In this document: positions 36,754 to 46,267 of the stretch, in pieces
Position numbering within the stretch: the first letter of the stretch is position 1
How the letters are laid out: every line of letters starts with the position of its first letter
Source of the DNA: Rosettibacter primus
Lineage (GTDB): Bacteria; Bacteroidota; Ignavibacteria; Ignavibacteriales; Melioribacteraceae
Length of the DNA stretch: 64,000 nt
Assembly: GCF_036860675.1 (NCBI RefSeq)
Contig: NZ_JAYKGK010000002.1
Location: forward strand, 62,001 to 126,000
Direction of reading: 5' to 3'
The notes under the pieces: generated by a model
Told to the model about the DNA's origin: nothing
Databases searched by the model: none
What the model saw: only the letters and a program-made list of their open reading frames with translations
Made by a program: the position numbers and the translations under genes

Positions 36754-38121
36754 ATGATAGATAGAACCAAAGCACCTGTTCCCTCAGAAGATATTTCATT
36801 TGAAATACCAAAGATTGATTATTTCACATCTTCGAAAGGATACGAAATATTTTATATTAGCAAAGAAAAACTTCCAATAGTAAGTTTCAATATTGTTCTT
36901 TTCAGCGGGAGTAAATATGACCCTGAAAATAAAAAAGGTCTGGCACTTCTTACTTCTTTTATGATTGATGAAGGAGCTGGCAAATACGATGCATTTCAAT
37001 TAAGTAATGAATTTGAAAAACTGGGCACAATATTCAGTATAACTGTTAATCATGATACATTTTCATTTTCTATTTTATCACTCAAAGAAAATTTTGAGCG
37101 TTCACTTGAGCTGCTTTCAATGATATTAAATGAACCTCGATTTGATGAAAAAGATTTTCAGCGTGAAAAGAAAAAACTTATTAATAAAATAAAGCAGCTT
37201 AAAGACGAACCTTCGTATATTGCTTCTACTGCATTTGACAAACAAATTTTTCAAGAGTGTTATTATTCATATCCTTCCATTGGATATGAAAACACTGTTA
37301 ATAACATTACGATTGATGATGTTAAAGAATTTTATAATAAATACATTAAAAATTCTAAAAAGAAATTTATTGCAGCTGGTTGTTTATTCCAGAAAGAAAT
37401 TTCTGAACTAATTGATAAATATTTCACTTCAAAAGAAATTATTCTTCCAGAATTAGAATTAAAACTTCCTGAGAAATCCTCAACAAAATATTTTATTGTC
37501 CACAAAGAAAATTCTGCTCAGGGAGAAATTAGAATTGGTCATCTTGATGGATTAAGAAAATCACCCGATTATTTTGCAAATAAATTAATGAATTCAATAC
37601 TTGGTGGTGAATTCTTCAGCAGAATTAATCTTAATCTCAGAGAAAAGAAAGGTTTTACTTATGGCGCTCATTCTTCATTTAATTATTTTCAAAAAATTGG
37701 GTATTTCGAGATTGGAACAGCAGTCAACATTGAAAATGTTGGCGAATCAATATCAGAAATTTTATATGAGTTAAATAACATTAAACAAAATATTACTCGG
37801 GAAGAAATTAATCTCGCAAAATCATTTTTAATAAAACATTTTCCCTCTAATTTTGAATCTTATACACAACTTTCCCATAGCATAGCTCTTTTAATAATTC
37901 ATAATCTTCCATTAAGTTATTATAACGAATATATTAATAACATACAGTCTGTAACAGAAGATGAAATAATAAATGCAGCTAAAAGAAATATACATACTGA
38001 TGAATTGACTGTTCTTGTTGTTGGTGATAAAAATAAAATTCTTCCGCAGCTTAAAATGCTAACAAATGAATTAATTGAACTCGATATTTACGGTAGTTTT
38101 ATTGAGAAATTAAATTTATAA
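36754..38121 (+). CDS. M16-family peptidase-like protein, non-catalytic partner
   Basis: 455 aa with the M16 fold. Where the active partner has HLFEH, this protein has LLTSFMIDEGAG, so the zinc site is absent. The C-terminal half carries the RINLNLREKKGFTYGAHS block, whose Arg/Tyr pair binds substrate in the inactive subunits of M16 heterodimers. It starts 2 bases after the catalytic partner gene, which supports a heterodimeric peptidase. It ends 2 bases short of the convergent minus-strand gene with no visible terminator. Confidence 0.9.
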   Translation: MIDRTKAPVPSEDISFEIPKIDYFTSSKGYEIFYISKEKLPIVSFNIVLFSGSKYDPENKKGLALLTSFMIDEGAGKYDAFQLSNEFEKLGTIFSITVNHDTFSFSILSLKENFERSLELLSMILNEPRFDEKDFQREKKKLINKIKQLKDEPSYIASTAFDKQIFQECYYSYPSIGYENTVNNITIDDVKEFYNKYIKNSKKKFIAAGCLFQKEISELIDKYFTSKEIILPELELKLPEKSSTKYFIVHKENSAQGEIRIGHLDGLRKSPDYFANKLMNSILGGEFFSRINLNLREKKGFTYGAHSSFNYFQKIGYFEIGTAVNIENVGESISEILYELNNIKQNITREEINLAKSFLIKHFPSNFESYTQLSHSIALLIIHNLPLSYYNEYINNIQSVTEDEIINAAKRNIHTDELTVLVVGDKNKILPQLKMLTNELIELDIYGSFIEKLNL

Positions 38122-38123
38122 GC

Positions 38124-39188
38124 TTACTTCCCAAAATTATTTTTTACAAGATATGTAGATGAAAGTGGAATTATTTTATTTCCCTTTTTTCTCATTCTGT
38201 CAAATTCATCTTTTATCTTTAAAAAATTTTCATAAGATAAACAAAATATTTTTTGATTTAACTGTAGTGTTTGGTCAGTTGATTTAATTTTATCACTCTC
38301 ACTTTTATCTTCTGCATGAAACCTGAATTTTGATATAAGTTCGTTTTCGTCATCTGAATTCAAATGAATAAACTCAGACAGATTGATTAAATTAATTTTT
38401 CTTTTTTTGAATTCATCTCTAATAAAATTGAATGTCGTTGAATTATACAATTCTGAAGATTCATCGACTATAAAAAGTTTAGCATTGCTAAATGAAGTAG
38501 TAATATTTTTAATAGAATTTTTCAAAATATATTTATGAGATTTTGGATTTAGCTTAAATGGCATATCCGTAACATCATCATTTAATAGAACAATAAATTC
38601 TTTTGAATAATTTTTAAGTTCATTTGCTTTCATAATTACATCCTCTTCAGGAATTACCACCGCTGAAAATGGATAAGGAATTGACAAAAAAGAATTAAAA
38701 TCTTTCTCGTTCAAATCAAATGCGTTTGAGATAATAAAACAAAGGTCATTTCTTTTTCTTACTATTTGATTATCCGGTATTAATTGAATGAATTGCTTGA
38801 GATACTCATTTGAATAAATTCTAATTTCTGTTGTGCCAAAAAATTTTTTTTCTTCTGAGACAAAACTTGTAATATCATTTTCAATTTTTTTGTGAAAATC
38901 TCTGATAATCAGAGGAATTGGTAAATCTGCAGGGAGTTTTACAACAATTTTTTTCTCGATTGAATCTTCATCAGCAATTTTGACTTTTACAAAAGAAATC
39001 CACTCAGATTCAATTCCAAAATCGCTCAGCACATCATAAAAAATTGAATCGAGTTGACGACATGTAAATTCCTGCTCATTATTTTCAACTTTCTTTCGCA
39101 TTGTAAAAAAATCTAAAGCTACATTTATTATTAAAAGCAGAATAGCTGATGCAATTAAATACTTTGTAATTTTCTTTTTAAACTGCAT
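38124..39188 (-). CDS. Uncharacterised membrane-anchored protein, possibly divergent polysaccharide-deacetylase-like
   Basis: 354 aa with one N-terminal membrane helix (about 9-26) and a large presumably periplasmic part. From about residue 150 the order of predicted strands and the phrase YPFSAVVIPEEDVIMKANEL recall the divergent polysaccharide deacetylase (YibQ) fold, where a similar stretch reads PFTFAIIP followed by a helix. The conserved metal residues of that family are not obvious, so this is a weak fold-level guess. Function unknown. It ends a run of minus-strand genes downstream of truA. Confidence 0.5.
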   Translation of the reverse strand: MQFKKKITKYLIASAILLLIINVALDFFTMRKKVENNEQEFTCRQLDSIFYDVLSDFGIESEWISFVKVKIADEDSIEKKIVVKLPADLPIPLIIRDFHKKIENDITSFVSEEKKFFGTTEIRIYSNEYLKQFIQLIPDNQIVRKRNDLCFIISNAFDLNEKDFNSFLSIPYPFSAVVIPEEDVIMKANELKNYSKEFIVLLNDDVTDMPFKLNPKSHKYILKNSIKNITTSFSNAKLFIVDESSELYNSTTFNFIRDEFKKRKINLINLSEFIHLNSDDENELISKFRFHAEDKSESDKIKSTDQTLQLNQKIFCLSYENFLKIKDEFDRMRKKGNKIIPLSSTYLVKNNFGK

Positions 39189-39240
39189 AGATTGACAACA
39201 GATTAATTAGATTTCAGAATAAGAAAAGTCATTTACGATT

Positions 39241-39834
39241 TTATATTTTAACAAAGATTGGAATATTTGCTTTTATCACAAACGATATGTGTTGATTACT
39301 TGGCAAATAATTATAATATGTTATCACATCAAGTATAAACATCGAAAACCCGGCACCAACTTGAAATCCAAATCTTCCAAAGTCCTCCAAAAAATTTTGT
39401 TTATTTCTATCAATTTTGAATTGATGTAAATTTTCGAAATATGCATATTCAATCCCGGCATCAACAATTGGCATAAGTAATACCACATTTTCAAGTACAG
39501 GATGGAAATAATATCTGACACCTGAAGAAATTAAAATTACATTGCTTGAGAATGAAGAATAATCTGATTTTTTATAAAGGTCCTGTCTGCCAGGGAAATG
39601 TCCATATCCAACAGTCGTATATAAAAAAAATGGCATGAAAATATTATCTGTATAAGAGAAAGTTACATCAAAACCAACACCGATGTTGCTGTTTTTATTA
39701 AGAGTCCCAACAGGAAACTTTGGACCAACTCCCACTGCCATAAACAAGCCTTTTGCTTCACCAAATTTTATAATCTGTCCATTTGATATTGAAGCAAAAA
39801 ATAAAAAAAATATTATGAAAATTTTTTTAATCAT
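39241..39834 (-). CDS. Small outer membrane beta-barrel protein
   Basis: 197 aa. Signal peptide about 1-19 (ending ISNGQ), then alternating hydrophobic strands with Gly and aromatic turns (GLFMAVGVGPKFPVGTLN, GVGFDVTFSYTDN, FGFQVGAGFSMFIL) and a final strand ending in IFVKI, consistent with an eight-stranded barrel. No specific family recognised. It lies between a DUF2231 membrane protein and an uncharacterised anchored protein, all on the same strand with short gaps. Confidence 0.62.
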   Translation of the reverse strand: MIKKIFIIFFLFFASISNGQIIKFGEAKGLFMAVGVGPKFPVGTLNKNSNIGVGFDVTFSYTDNIFMPFFLYTTVGYGHFPGRQDLYKKSDYSSFSSNVILISSGVRYYFHPVLENVVLLMPIVDAGIEYAYFENLHQFKIDRNKQNFLEDFGRFGFQVGAGFSMFILDVITYYNYLPSNQHISFVIKANIPIFVKI

Positions 39835-39840
39835 AAATTT

Positions 39841-40296
39841 TTATTTACCAAATAATTTAGTTCCTATTCCATGTTTATAAACAAGTTCACCGCCAAAATG
39901 AGCTGTTAATAAAACAATAATTACACCAATAAAACTAAGCAAAACAAATATTAATTGATATTTTCTAAAAAATTTTTTCTTAATCAACAAATAAGTTCTA
40001 ATAGTAATTAGTGCTGTAAAGTACCAGACGGTCATATTAGCATAATCTTGATGTCTTTCAATTAATTTATATAATTCATTTTTTGTGATATTGTTAATTA
40101 CTGATTGATACGCTTGATTTCCTGTAAGCACAGATAAAATTGCACTTAATATTCCAAGTATTAATAATATGTAAGAACTTTTGGTTAAATAATCTTTCTT
40201 AAAAATGAAACCAAAAAATTCAAAAACAAAATAAATTACAAATAGCGATACTGAAAAATGAACAACCTTAGGATGCAGATTTGAAAGTAATTCCAT
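39841..40296 (-). CDS. DUF2231-type integral membrane protein
   Basis: 151 aa with four membrane helices. Features of DUF2231 are the N-terminal HPKVVHFSVSLFVIYFVFE, the mid-protein ERHQDYANMTVWYF with His and Trp at a helix start, and C-terminal AHFGGELVYKHGIG. The conserved histidines suggest a redox or heme role in the membrane, but the family has no settled function. It precedes the small barrel gene by 6 bases. Confidence 0.72.
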   Translation of the reverse strand: MELLSNLHPKVVHFSVSLFVIYFVFEFFGFIFKKDYLTKSSYILLILGILSAILSVLTGNQAYQSVINNITKNELYKLIERHQDYANMTVWYFTALITIRTYLLIKKKFFRKYQLIFVLLSFIGVIIVLLTAHFGGELVYKHGIGTKLFGK

Positions 40297-40331
40297 TAGT
40301 TTTTCAATTATTTTTAATATTAAGAATTAAT

Positions 40332-41081
40332 TTAACAACAAAGCACACTGCCTCCATTAACATTCAGTATTTCACCATTGATATGTCTAGCCAAATCCGA
40401 AGCAAGAAAAAGAACAGGACCGGCAATATCATCTGCAGTAGCAATTCTTCCGACAGGAATTTCTTTACGCACTTTTTCCTTAAATTCTAAATCCGAAAAT
40501 ACTTCACTGCACATTTCTGTATCTACCCATCCAGGTGCAACTGAATTTACATTGATATTAAAAGGAGCTAATTCAACCGCAAGAGATTTTGTAAATGAAA
40601 TTATACCGCCTTTTGATGCTGCATAATGAGAGTGATATGCTTCTCCACGCTGACCTGCGGTTGATGATATAAAAATCATTCTGCCAAAATTATTTTTTTT
40701 CATGTATGGCAAACAGGCTTTAGCAAATAAAAATGTGGAAGTTAAATTGATTCTCATTAATTCATCCCAGCCTTCAAGGGTCAGTTTTTCAAGAGTTCCA
40801 TCATTCCAAATTCCAGCATTATGAACAAGAATATCAATTTTACCAAAATCTTTTACGACATTATCAACCATATCAAAAATTTCTTTTTCTGATTCCATAT
40901 CAACCTTATAAGCTTTTACCATATCAGGAAATTCTTTTTCAAGAAGTTCTGCTCTTTGTTTAGAATTCTTATAAGTAAAAGCAACTTTTGAATTTGCTTT
41001 TACAAAATATCTTACACAGGCTTCTCCAATACCACGAGAACCTCCTGTTATAATTGTTACTTTATTTTTTAAATCTATCAT
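40332..41081 (-). CDS. Short-chain dehydrogenase/reductase, FabG-like
   Basis: 249 aa Rossmann-fold oxidoreductase. TGGSRGIGEA (about 12-21) binds NAD(P)H, HNAG follows, the Ser at SSTAGQRG and YAASKGG form the Ser-Tyr-Lys active site, and the C-terminus LNVNGGSVLCC is FabG-like. It may serve fatty acid synthesis as 3-oxoacyl-ACP reductase or another pathway; no fab genes are adjacent, so no gene symbol is given. Its ATG overlaps the truA stop by one base with GTGAGG upstream, indicating coupling. Confidence 0.85.
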   Translation of the reverse strand: MIDLKNKVTIITGGSRGIGEACVRYFVKANSKVAFTYKNSKQRAELLEKEFPDMVKAYKVDMESEKEIFDMVDNVVKDFGKIDILVHNAGIWNDGTLEKLTLEGWDELMRINLTSTFLFAKACLPYMKKNNFGRMIFISSTAGQRGEAYHSHYAASKGGIISFTKSLAVELAPFNINVNSVAPGWVDTEMCSEVFSDLEFKEKVRKEIPVGRIATADDIAGPVLFLASDLARHINGEILNVNGGSVLCC

Positions 41082-41815
41082 TAGTACCTCACTTTATAGA
41101 GAAATAAACCTTTTGCTGGTACAGATTCTCTTGCAATTTTTCTATCTTTTTTAGAAAGAACATCCATCAAATAATTTTCATTCAAATTTTTTTCTGATGC
41201 ATAAAGAAGTGTTCCAATTATAGTTCTAACCATACCATGAAGAAACCGATTAGCAGAAATATAAAATAATGTTAAATCCTTTACTCTGCGCCATCGAATT
41301 TCATTTACAAAACAAATTTTGTTTCTAATTTCTTCATTTACTTTGGAAAATGAAGTAAAATCATGTTCACCTAAAAAAACTTTGCTCATTTCATTTAATC
41401 TGCCAATATTAATTTTTTCAATTGGCGGATATAAATAAGAATATTTATTAAAAAATGGAGATTTACTGTGTGTAAAAATATAGATATAACTTCTATTCTT
41501 AGCATCATATCGTGCATTAAATGATTCATGGACTTTTTCAATTTTTTTAATTGATATATCATCAGGCAGAATAGAATTCAAGGAGTATTGAAATTTATTT
41601 AGATCAATTTCTTTATCTGTCCTGAAATTTGCGGCTTGACCAAGAGCATGAACGCCAGTATCTGTTCTTCCTGAACCAATTAAATTTACTCTTTCCTTCA
41701 ATATTACTTCAATCGCACCAATTATTTTTTCCTGAACAGTTACTGCATTTCGTTGAATCTGCCAACCTGCATAATTAGTTCCATCGTATTGAATATGAAG
41801 AAGAAAATTATTCAT
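41081..41815 (-). CDS. truA: tRNA pseudouridine(38-40) synthase
   Basis: 244 aa. TruA converts uridines 38-40 of the tRNA anticodon arm to pseudouridine. The catalytic Asp52 is in GSGRTDTGVHALGQ. The N-terminal IQYDGTNYAGWQIQRN and the later RFLHGMVRTIIGTLL match the family. First gene of a minus-strand run, overlapping the SDR gene by one base. Confidence 0.96.
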   Translation of the reverse strand: MNNFLLHIQYDGTNYAGWQIQRNAVTVQEKIIGAIEVILKERVNLIGSGRTDTGVHALGQAANFRTDKEIDLNKFQYSLNSILPDDISIKKIEKVHESFNARYDAKNRSYIYIFTHSKSPFFNKYSYLYPPIEKINIGRLNEMSKVFLGEHDFTSFSKVNEEIRNKICFVNEIRWRRVKDLTLFYISANRFLHGMVRTIIGTLLYASEKNLNENYLMDVLSKKDRKIARESVPAKGLFLYKVRY

Positions 41816-42064
41816 AATAAATTTGAATTTTATTACAAAAGTTACAGAAAAAATTTATTAATCATATTCTATAAAAATATTTTTAAAAAGTGAGAAGATT
41901 AAATTTTTTTGTTGTTTTTTAAAAATCGAAAAATTAGATTGTTGTTTGACTAATAACAATTAGGTTGATTATTCGAATCAATGGATAATCATATTTTTAT
42001 TAATAATAATTACTCTACCAAATTAATTTAATTAACTAATTCCATTAACCAAAAAGGGGTGTGT

Positions 42065-44968
42065 ATGAAAAAAGTAATACCACTTTTATTGCTATTTGCT
42101 CTAATACCAACCCTTCTTTTAGCTCAAAACACATTCAGAATAATGGGAAGGGTAACAGACACACAAGGGGAGCCGCTTGTAGGAGCAAATGTTTATATTA
42201 AAGCTTTCAATATTGGAGCAGCAACAGACCTTGATGGAAAATATTCATTTGAAGTGTCTAAAGACCTCGCGAAAGGTCAGCAGGTTGTTCTAAGTGTAAC
42301 TTACGTTGGTTACAAATCACAATCAGTTAATATCATTCTTACAGGAAATTCTATTGAACAAAACTTTCAATTAGAAGAAGATATTTTTGAAAGTGAAACA
42401 ATTGTAGTAACTGGTATTGCATCAAGGACTTCAAAATCGGTGTCAGAAATTGCAGTCTCAAGAATTCCTGCAGCTGAATTAACTGCAGTTCAAAGTTATC
42501 AAGGTATTAATCAATTATTAAGTGGCAAAGTAGCTGGCGTTCAACTAAAACCAACTTCTGGAAATGTTGGTGGTGGATTCAGCTTTTTTGTTCGTGGTGG
42601 AGGTGGATTAAACGGTGATGAACAACCAATGATTTTTGTTGATGGAATTAGAGTTGATAATACAGAAATTATTGGCTATGGAAGAGGCGGACAGGGATTT
42701 AGCATTCTTGCTAATCTAAATGTTCAGGACATTGAAAAAATTGAAGTATTAAAAGGACCAGCCGCAGCGGCAATGTATGGTACAAATGCTTCCAACGGTG
42801 TTGTTATGATTACAACTAAATCAGGAAAGCTAATACCTGGTTTAGGTAGAGCTGTTTCTATTGATTACAAATATAACTTTGGAATCAACACTCCTTCATT
42901 CAAATATAAAGCTGAAGATTTTCTTTCAGTGAAAGATAATGACAGAGCTAATAAAATTTATAAAGATGGCTTCATAAGAGACCACTTTATTAGTGCTTCT
43001 GGCGGTACGGGAATATTAAGATATTATGCATCTTTCCAGAATCGTATTGAAGAAGGAATACTTGACCCAATTAAGGGAGATCGTAAAACTTTCAAAGTTA
43101 ATGTAGCAGCTTATCCTGCAGATAATTTAAGCATGAAATTTAATACTGGCTTTGCATATAATTACATGCAAGCACCAAATAACGACAACAACATTTACGG
43201 GTATCTCGGTAATACACTTTTAGCATTATGGGCTTTTACAGATAGTGCTGCAGTTGCAAATTTCCAAGATAAAAACAATAATAACCAATTTCTTGGTTCT
43301 TACAGTATTACATGGTCACCTATTCCGAACATGGACGTAAATGCTTCTGTGGGTATGGAAGATTCGGATTGGAGACAGGACCAAATCTATCCAGCACAAT
43401 ATAGATATGGAACAATCAATAAAGGTTCAAAAAGAATTTATAACAGACACTATAGAGGTTTCACTTATGATTTGAATGCTCGTTATTCCTACGATATAAT
43501 TGAAGGATTAAGAAGTACCTCAATTATTGGTACACAAATTTCAGACCGTAGAGTTCAAACAAGTTATATGAATGCTGAACAGTTTGGTTCTCAATACATA
43601 ATGAACATCGGATCAGGTGCTACAATAAGAGAATATAACGAAGGCGCAGCTCATAATCGTGATGCTGGTATTTACTTCGAAAATGATTTCTCTTATAAAG
43701 ATACTTATTTCTGGACATTGGCAGTTAGAAGAGATTATGCAAGTGCAGTTGGACGTGAAGCTCCAGCAATTACATATCCAAAAGCCAGCTTTGCTCTACG
43801 TCTTGATAAAATGTTTGAACTTCCAAAAGAAATTGATTTATTGAAATTAAGAGCAGCTTATGGTGTAAGTGGTCAATTACCAGCTAATGATGATGGTATT
43901 CCATTGCTATGGTCTGCTGTAAATGCTGGCCATGGAATCGGTGCAGTATTAAATGCAATTGGAAATGAATCAATAAAACCAGAAGAAATAAAAGAAATTG
44001 AAGTTGGATTCGAAACAGAGTTTTTAAATATGTTCTCTCTTGAATTTACTTATTTCAGACAAAATGCAAGCAACTCAATTGTCGACAAACAGAATGCTCC
44101 TTCAACAGGTCTTACTGCAAGTGCTGTTCCATTTAACATTGGTGGTATGAAAAACTGGGGCTTTGAATCTCTGTTACAATTTAACCCAATTAGAGGAAAA
44201 GATTATAATTTATCATTCTCCTTCATCTGGAACTACCAGAACAACGAAGTAACTGATTTAGGCGGTGCACAACCCATATTTGACGGCTTTGATGTCAATG
44301 TTATAAAAGAAGGTATGAGAAAACATGAATTCTATACATGGAAAACAAAAGGAGCTAAATTTGATGCAAATGGTAAATATATTGGCGTTGAAGCTACCGA
44401 AGACAGAGTTGATTTAGGAAATCCATATCCAGACCATTATGGTTCTTTCACAGTTAATTTTAGATTCTTAAAGAACTTCAACTTATATGCATTGGCTGAA
44501 TACGGATTAAATAATAAAGTTTATAATCTTACTAAACAATTTGCAATTCAATACAGCAATAATACAACTTATGAAGAATTAAAAGCTAAATTAGGTCTTA
44601 CAACAAAATATCCAGAAATTCAAAGGTTAGAAGTTGGTTCAGCTGAATATAGAGCAGCTGCAGAACAATACGCAAGCATGAACTATGTTTACGATGGAAA
44701 CTTTATTGAAGATGCAGATTTCCTTGTTATAAGAGAATTAAGCTTGAGTTATGATTTCACAGATTTAATTTCAGAATTTATTCCTGGTAATTACATCCGC
44801 AATTTTGTTGTAGGATTCTCAGCTTACAATATGTTTAAGTTCTCTAAATACACAGGTGCAGATATTGAAGTTAACTTTGCTGGTAGCAGAAGCTTATCAC
44901 GTGGACAGGATTTCTTAACTCTTCAGAATCCTAAAGTTTTCAACTTCTGGTTCCAAATTGGATTTTAA
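42065..44968 (+). CDS. SusC/RagA-family TonB-linked outer membrane receptor
   Basis: 967 aa. Signal peptide 1-21 (ending LLLAQ), CarboxypepD_reg domain (about 24-110: GRVTDTQGEPLVGANVYIK, DLDGKYSFEV), plug (about 115-240, including GVQLKPTSGNVGGGFSFFVRG, VDGIRVDN and KGPAAAAMYGTNASNG) and a barrel ending FWFQIGF. The KGPAAAAMYG motif is a SusC mark. With the SusD-like lipoprotein encoded 11 bases downstream it forms an outer-membrane import complex for glycans or peptides. No glycoside hydrolase is adjacent, so the substrate is open. ATG at 42065 is preceded by AAGGGG; a GTG at 42059 would add two residues. Confidence 0.95.
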   Translation: MKKVIPLLLLFALIPTLLLAQNTFRIMGRVTDTQGEPLVGANVYIKAFNIGAATDLDGKYSFEVSKDLAKGQQVVLSVTYVGYKSQSVNIILTGNSIEQNFQLEEDIFESETIVVTGIASRTSKSVSEIAVSRIPAAELTAVQSYQGINQLLSGKVAGVQLKPTSGNVGGGFSFFVRGGGGLNGDEQPMIFVDGIRVDNTEIIGYGRGGQGFSILANLNVQDIEKIEVLKGPAAAAMYGTNASNGVVMITTKSGKLIPGLGRAVSIDYKYNFGINTPSFKYKAEDFLSVKDNDRANKIYKDGFIRDHFISASGGTGILRYYASFQNRIEEGILDPIKGDRKTFKVNVAAYPADNLSMKFNTGFAYNYMQAPNNDNNIYGYLGNTLLALWAFTDSAAVANFQDKNNNNQFLGSYSITWSPIPNMDVNASVGMEDSDWRQDQIYPAQYRYGTINKGSKRIYNRHYRGFTYDLNARYSYDIIEGLRSTSIIGTQISDRRVQTSYMNAEQFGSQYIMNIGSGATIREYNEGAAHNRDAGIYFENDFSYKDTYFWTLAVRRDYASAVGREAPAITYPKASFALRLDKMFELPKEIDLLKLRAAYGVSGQLPANDDGIPLLWSAVNAGHGIGAVLNAIGNESIKPEEIKEIEVGFETEFLNMFSLEFTYFRQNASNSIVDKQNAPSTGLTASAVPFNIGGMKNWGFESLLQFNPIRGKDYNLSFSFIWNYQNNEVTDLGGAQPIFDGFDVNVIKEGMRKHEFYTWKTKGAKFDANGKYIGVEATEDRVDLGNPYPDHYGSFTVNFRFLKNFNLYALAEYGLNNKVYNLTKQFAIQYSNNTTYEELKAKLGLTTKYPEIQRLEVGSAEYRAAAEQYASMNYVYDGNFIEDADFLVIRELSLSYDFTDLISEFIPGNYIRNFVVGFSAYNMFKFSKYTGADIEVNFAGSRSLSRGQDFLTLQNPKVFNFWFQIGF

Positions 44969-44979
44969 TTGAAGGAGAA

Positions 44980-46224
44980 ATGAATATGAAAAAAATAAAA
45001 ATATTAAAATTCGTCCCACTACTTGTATTTCTCACAGTTTTTGCCTGTGAAGATTATGTAACAAGTGTTGACCCTTTTATTGATAGAGTAGAAGATGCTG
45101 TTCTTGATAGAGAAGACCAGGTTAATTTTCTTGTAATTGGTGTTCAAGATGCTGCAGCATTTTGTGTAGATGATTTATTCATCGCTGCAGATGGATTATC
45201 TGACCAATTATTCTTTACAAGAGCAGTTCGAAATGCTACCTATCCAACTTATGAACAAATTGATTTAGGTGATATTTTGTTAGATAACAATTCAGTTGAT
45301 GCAGCTTATACTCCATTACATCGTTTTAGAAAATATGCCGATACTTTAATTGCTCGAATTGATAGAATTACATTTAAAGATGAAAGTATTAAAAAGAATG
45401 GTTTATTTAATGCATATCTATATGGAGGTTTGGCTCGTTATTTCAGTGCTACATATTTTGGATTAACACAAGAATCAGGCGGTGATGCTATTAATAGAAG
45501 TGCAATTATTCCTTCAGCTCAATTATACGACCTTGCTATTGAGAAATGGAAAAATGCATTAAATTTTGCTGCAACTGATGCTCAAAAAAGATTGGTAAAT
45601 TCTCTTATTGCTCGAGCTTATCTTTTTAAAGGAGATTATGCAAATGCTGCTACTTATGCAAAAGACGGAATGAAAAATGGTGATGCAGTATTTGATGCAA
45701 AATATAATACACTAAATGACAATAACTATCGTGTTCAAGCAGGTGAATTACGTTCGCAATTTGTACTTACACAAAGAATGGTAGATTATGTAACAAAAGA
45801 CCCAAAAGAAGCTAACAGAATTCCATTTAAAAAAGCTTCGCTTGCAACTGGAGCTACAGGTACTTTCTACTATCAGTACAAGTATAAACTAGACGCAGGA
45901 ACCGGATTAATTACTGGTATTCCTCTGATGACATGGCAGGAAAATAATTTAATGTTAGCCGAACTTATTTTAAGAGGAGCAGCAACAGGTGATGCACTTG
46001 CTTTAGTAAATGAAGTTAGAGCTTCACATCAGATTGACCCATTAACAGAAATTACTTTGAACGACCCATCAAAGCCAAGTATTGTTGAAGAACGTGATAA
46101 AGAACTTTGCTTCCAGGGCGTGAGATTACCAGACCAGAGAAGATTTGGAATATGGCATTTACCAGGTAAATGGCAATATCTGCCTATTCCTGAAGGTGAA
46201 AGAAACGAAAATCCAAACTTCTAA
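44980..46224 (+). CDS. SusD/RagB-family nutrient-binding lipoprotein
   Basis: 414 aa. The signal peptide ends in lipobox VFAC (Cys about 23), placing it on the outer membrane face as the lid of the adjacent SusC-like channel. TPR-like helices are visible (NSLIARAYLFKGDYANAATYA), and the C-terminus has the family's VEERDKELCFQGVRLPDQRR block. At 414 residues it is shorter than many SusD proteins but otherwise complete. GGAG is 4 bases before the ATG at 44980 and 10 before the ATG at 44986, so either may be used. Confidence 0.92.
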   Translation: MNMKKIKILKFVPLLVFLTVFACEDYVTSVDPFIDRVEDAVLDREDQVNFLVIGVQDAAAFCVDDLFIAADGLSDQLFFTRAVRNATYPTYEQIDLGDILLDNNSVDAAYTPLHRFRKYADTLIARIDRITFKDESIKKNGLFNAYLYGGLARYFSATYFGLTQESGGDAINRSAIIPSAQLYDLAIEKWKNALNFAATDAQKRLVNSLIARAYLFKGDYANAATYAKDGMKNGDAVFDAKYNTLNDNNYRVQAGELRSQFVLTQRMVDYVTKDPKEANRIPFKKASLATGATGTFYYQYKYKLDAGTGLITGIPLMTWQENNLMLAELILRGAATGDALALVNEVRASHQIDPLTEITLNDPSKPSIVEERDKELCFQGVRLPDQRRFGIWHLPGKWQYLPIPEGERNENPNF

Positions 46225-46260
46225 AAAAAAAGAGGCTGACCATCTGGTCAGCCTTTTTTG
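46223..46260. terminator. Bidirectional rho-independent terminator
   Basis: AGGCTGACC, a 4-base loop ATCT and GGTCAGCCT form a perfect 9-bp stem, with an A run before and a T run (TTTTTT) after it. It lies between the convergent SusD gene (+) and the 46268 gene (-) and can serve both directions. Confidence 0.93.
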
Positions 46261-46267
46261 TTTATTC

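Noticed and set aside
41900..42010. GATTAT/ATAATC near-palindrome upstream of the SusC-like gene as an operator
   Set aside because: The arms mismatch and such AT-rich pairs are expected by chance; no regulator gene is adjacent.
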